In this document: positions 6,161-6,300 of the stretch, one piece after another
How positions within the stretch are numbered: the stretch's first letter is position 1
How the letters are laid out: each line of letters begins with the position of its first letter
Source of the DNA: an uncultured Porphyromonadaceae bacterium
GTDB taxonomy: Bacteria; Bacteroidota; Bacteroidia; Bacteroidales; Muribaculaceae
NCBI GenBank assembly: GCA_947175225.1
Contig: CAMWLX010000214.1
Span: forward strand, 1 to 6,300
Direction: 5' to 3'
Length of the DNA stretch: 6,300 nt
The notes under the pieces: generated by a model
Told to the model about the DNA's origin: nothing
The model's input: the letters and a program-made list of their open reading frames with translations, nothing else
Database searches by the model: none
Made by a program: the position numbers and the translations under genes

Positions 6161-6300
6161 CCCTAACTCCCTAAGCTCCCCTAATACCCTAAGCTTCCCT
6201 AATACCCTAAGCTCCCCTAATACCCTTAGTGCCCCTAATGCCCTTAGTGCCCCTAAGCTCCCTAAGTGCCCCTAAGCTCCCTAAGTGCCCCTAAGCTCCC
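6161..6300. repeat. C-rich 18-19-bp tandem array (CCCTAAGCT/CCCCTAATA), continues off right edge
   Basis: After a degenerate first unit (6161-6168), seven dimers of two 9-10-bp half-units follow without gaps. Three are 18 bp, CCCTAAGCT plus CCCCTAATA (from 6169, 6187 with one T for C, and 6205). The fourth is CCCTTAGTG plus CCCCTAATG (6223-6240). The last three are 19 bp: one starts with CCCTTAGTG (6241) and two with CCCTAAGTG (6260, 6279), each followed by CCCCTAAGCT. A new unit begins at 6298, so the array extends beyond the window. No reading frame is evident in it. It fills the whole 158-nt non-coding end of the window apart from 6143-6160. Confidence 0.9.

Noticed and set aside
6161..6300. 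CRISPR array
   Set aside because: Units are only 9-10 bp, directly abutting, with no unique spacers and no cas genes.

Overview
The window looks like chromosomal DNA of a Bacteroidales bacterium (phylum Bacteroidota), possibly Muribaculaceae- or Prevotella-like. Three things suggest this: promoters of the Bacteroidota form TTTG-N19-21-TAnnTTTG, AT-rich leaders with no Shine-Dalgarno sequence, and the character of the proteins. The family-level placement is inference. I see no RNA gene, mobile element, CRISPR array or phage gene.

Left part, minus strand (1-1014): the 5' part of an aspartate kinase gene (lysC) runs off the left edge and has a well-formed promoter. Upstream of it is a gene for a YbaK/ProX-type prolyl-tRNA editing deacylase. 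Two hairpins lie between the two genes. A divergent promoter region (about 989-1150) follows and carries a tandem 11-bp duplication.

Right part, plus strand (1067-6142): five genes in a row encode an EamA/DMT transporter, an AraC-family regulator (7-nt gap), peptide deformylase (def), the ABC-F translation factor EttA, and a SpoU/TrmH-type rRNA/tRNA 2'-O-methyltransferase that overlaps ettA by one base. The first two look like a transporter-regulator pair. The last three all concern translation: N-terminal processing of nascent protein, ribosome gating by energy state, and RNA modification. The prolyl-tRNA deacylase on the other strand fits the same theme.

The most unusual content is the non-coding DNA. 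Nearly all of the 81-nt gap before ettA is a 7-bp tandem array (AATTCTC, then AATTCTA). A short degenerate form of the same array fills most of the gap before def. After the last gene a different array begins, made of 9-10-bp C-rich units (CCCTAAGCT/CCCCTAATA and variants) arranged in 18-19-bp dimers. It runs off the right edge, and its minus strand has regularly spaced G-runs. I found no new multi-gene system. The genes are recognisable housekeeping or transport families, and the repeats are what merit a second look.
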